From NCBI GenBank assembly GCA_945878515.1, contig CAMCTL010000036.1:1-23942 (forward strand): a stretch of 23,942 nucleotides of DNA, given 5' to 3'. This document shows positions 23,577-23,942 of this stretch, in pieces (positions within the stretch are counted from its first letter, which is position 1; every line of letters begins with the position of its first letter). The position numbers and the translations under genes were made by a program. The notes beneath the pieces are model-generated. The model did no database searches. It was given only the letters and a program-made list of their open reading frames with translations, and had not been told where the DNA came from. This stretch comes from Flavobacterium psychrophilum. GTDB taxonomy: Bacteria; Bacteroidota; Bacteroidia; Flavobacteriales; Flavobacteriaceae.

Positions 23577-23638
23577 GAATCGAACCAAGCACCTACTGAT
23601 TATGAGTCAGTTGCTCTAACCGAATGAGCTATAGGACC
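23565..23638 (-). tRNA. tRNA with anticodon CAT (Ile2 or elongator Met)
   Basis: A 74-base cloverleaf with acceptor GGTCCTA/TGGGACC, D-arm GCTC...GAGC, anticodon arm ACTGA-CTCATAA-TCAGT, T-arm CTTGG-TTCGATT-CCAAG and discriminator A. The CCA end is not encoded. The first pair is G-C, so it is not initiator tRNA. The C4-G69 and C5-G68 pairs resemble the TilS identity pattern of tRNA-Ile2 and favour Ile (lysidine-modified CAT) over Met, but sequence alone does not settle this. It is the integration target of the element. Confidence 0.95.
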
Positions 23639-23651
23639 GATATTGCGACTG

Positions 23652-23682
23652 CGAAAATACTACTAATTTATATTTGATGCAA
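23652..23682 (-). promoter_or_regulatory. Candidate tRNA promoter
   Basis: On the minus strand TTG (23680-23682) lies 20 bases before TATTTTCG (23652-23659), one mismatch from TAnnTTTG. This is 13 bases upstream of the tRNA 5' end. Confidence 0.4.
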
Positions 23683-23783
23683 CTATTTTTGAAAATAGAT
23701 TTATATTGTAACGTTTTTACAGAATACTTTAGAATATACAGACTATTTTCAAGATTCATTCAAATTAGTACGCTCACTAAAAT

Positions 23784-23942
23784 TTACCGAATCTCTTGAC
23801 ACAGTTCAATCAAAACACCGCTGGTGCTTTTTGGATGCAAGAAAGCGACCAACTTATTGTCAGCCCCTTTTTTCGGAATTTCGTTTAAAACAATAAATCC
23901 TTCGTTTTTCAATCGTTCAATTTCGATTGTAATATCATCAAC
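23784..23942 (-). CDS. mce: Methylmalonyl-CoA epimerase (C-terminal 52 residues, cut by window edge)
   Basis: The last 52 residues of a vicinal-oxygen-chelate fold enzyme, running in-frame to the window end. The ending GADNKLVAFLHPKSTSGVLIELCQ contains the HPKST-G-V-L-I-E-L motif diagnostic of methylmalonyl-CoA epimerase, including the C-terminal metal-binding glutamate. The enzyme interconverts (R)- and (S)-methylmalonyl-CoA in the propionate-succinate route. The start lies beyond the window. It is upstream of the tRNA on the same strand, with 145 bases between. Confidence 0.9.
   Translation of the reverse strand, partial: VDDITIEIERLKNEGFIVLNEIPKKGADNKLVAFLHPKSTSGVLIELCQEIR

Overview
The window looks like a Flavobacterium-type chromosome (Bacteroidota, Flavobacteriales). 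The base composition is AT-rich. Several genes carry the Bacteroidota -7 box TAnnTTTG. The gene pairs DUF4271-hemD, DUF177-rpmF and fabH-accB-accC, the DUF4296 lipoprotein and a DDQVH-type dihydroorotase all fit that group. I assigned this by eye, without any database search.

Layout, left to right. (1) 1-1656: the N-terminal part of a large multi-PAS sensor on the minus strand, cut by the window edge. (2) 2112-2270: a tiny antitoxin-like remnant. (3) 2301-3593: tyrS (minus). It is separated from a plus-strand NAD-dependent epimerase by a region holding two different short tandem arrays, 13-bp and 12-bp units. (4) 5059-7626: a tight minus-strand operon, a GT2 polyprenol-phosphate mannosyltransferase-like gene, then pyrC, then a DUF4296 lipoprotein. 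It diverges from DUF4271-hemD (7731-9164). (5) 9425-14469: minus-strand housekeeping genes pdxA, DUF177 (yceD-like)-rpmF, fabH and accB-accC, i.e. PLP synthesis, ribosome and fatty-acid initiation. ribE runs divergently from pdxA. (6) 15147-16640: a small proline-rich membrane protein, then about 1.3 kb with almost no coding signal. (7) 16687-23576: a compact integrative element. (8) A tRNA with anticodon CAT on the minus strand and the C-terminal end of methylmalonyl-CoA epimerase, also minus, cut by the window edge.

The most notable region is the integrative element. A 14-bp direct repeat, TGTGGTCCCACTTG, occurs at 16687-16700 and 23563-23576. The right copy is the 3' end of the tRNA gene, so the element sits in that tRNA. 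About 6.9 kb lies between the copies, and all genes run on the plus strand: tyrosine recombinase, an unknown 271-aa protein, an HTH (Xis-like) protein, a P4/D5-type SF3 helicase, a zinc-ribbon/Toprim-like primase, a secreted-protein cargo gene with its own promoter and terminator, a phage DUF5681/terminase-small-subunit-like protein and an 86-aa unknown. No relaxase, conjugation, capsid or portal gene is present. Integration, its own replication genes and a possible packaging-related gene suggest a minimal phage satellite (P4/PICI-like) of a Bacteroidota host. This is inference. The element also carries a replacement terminator for the tRNA it interrupts. The original terminator is stranded on the far side of the left repeat.
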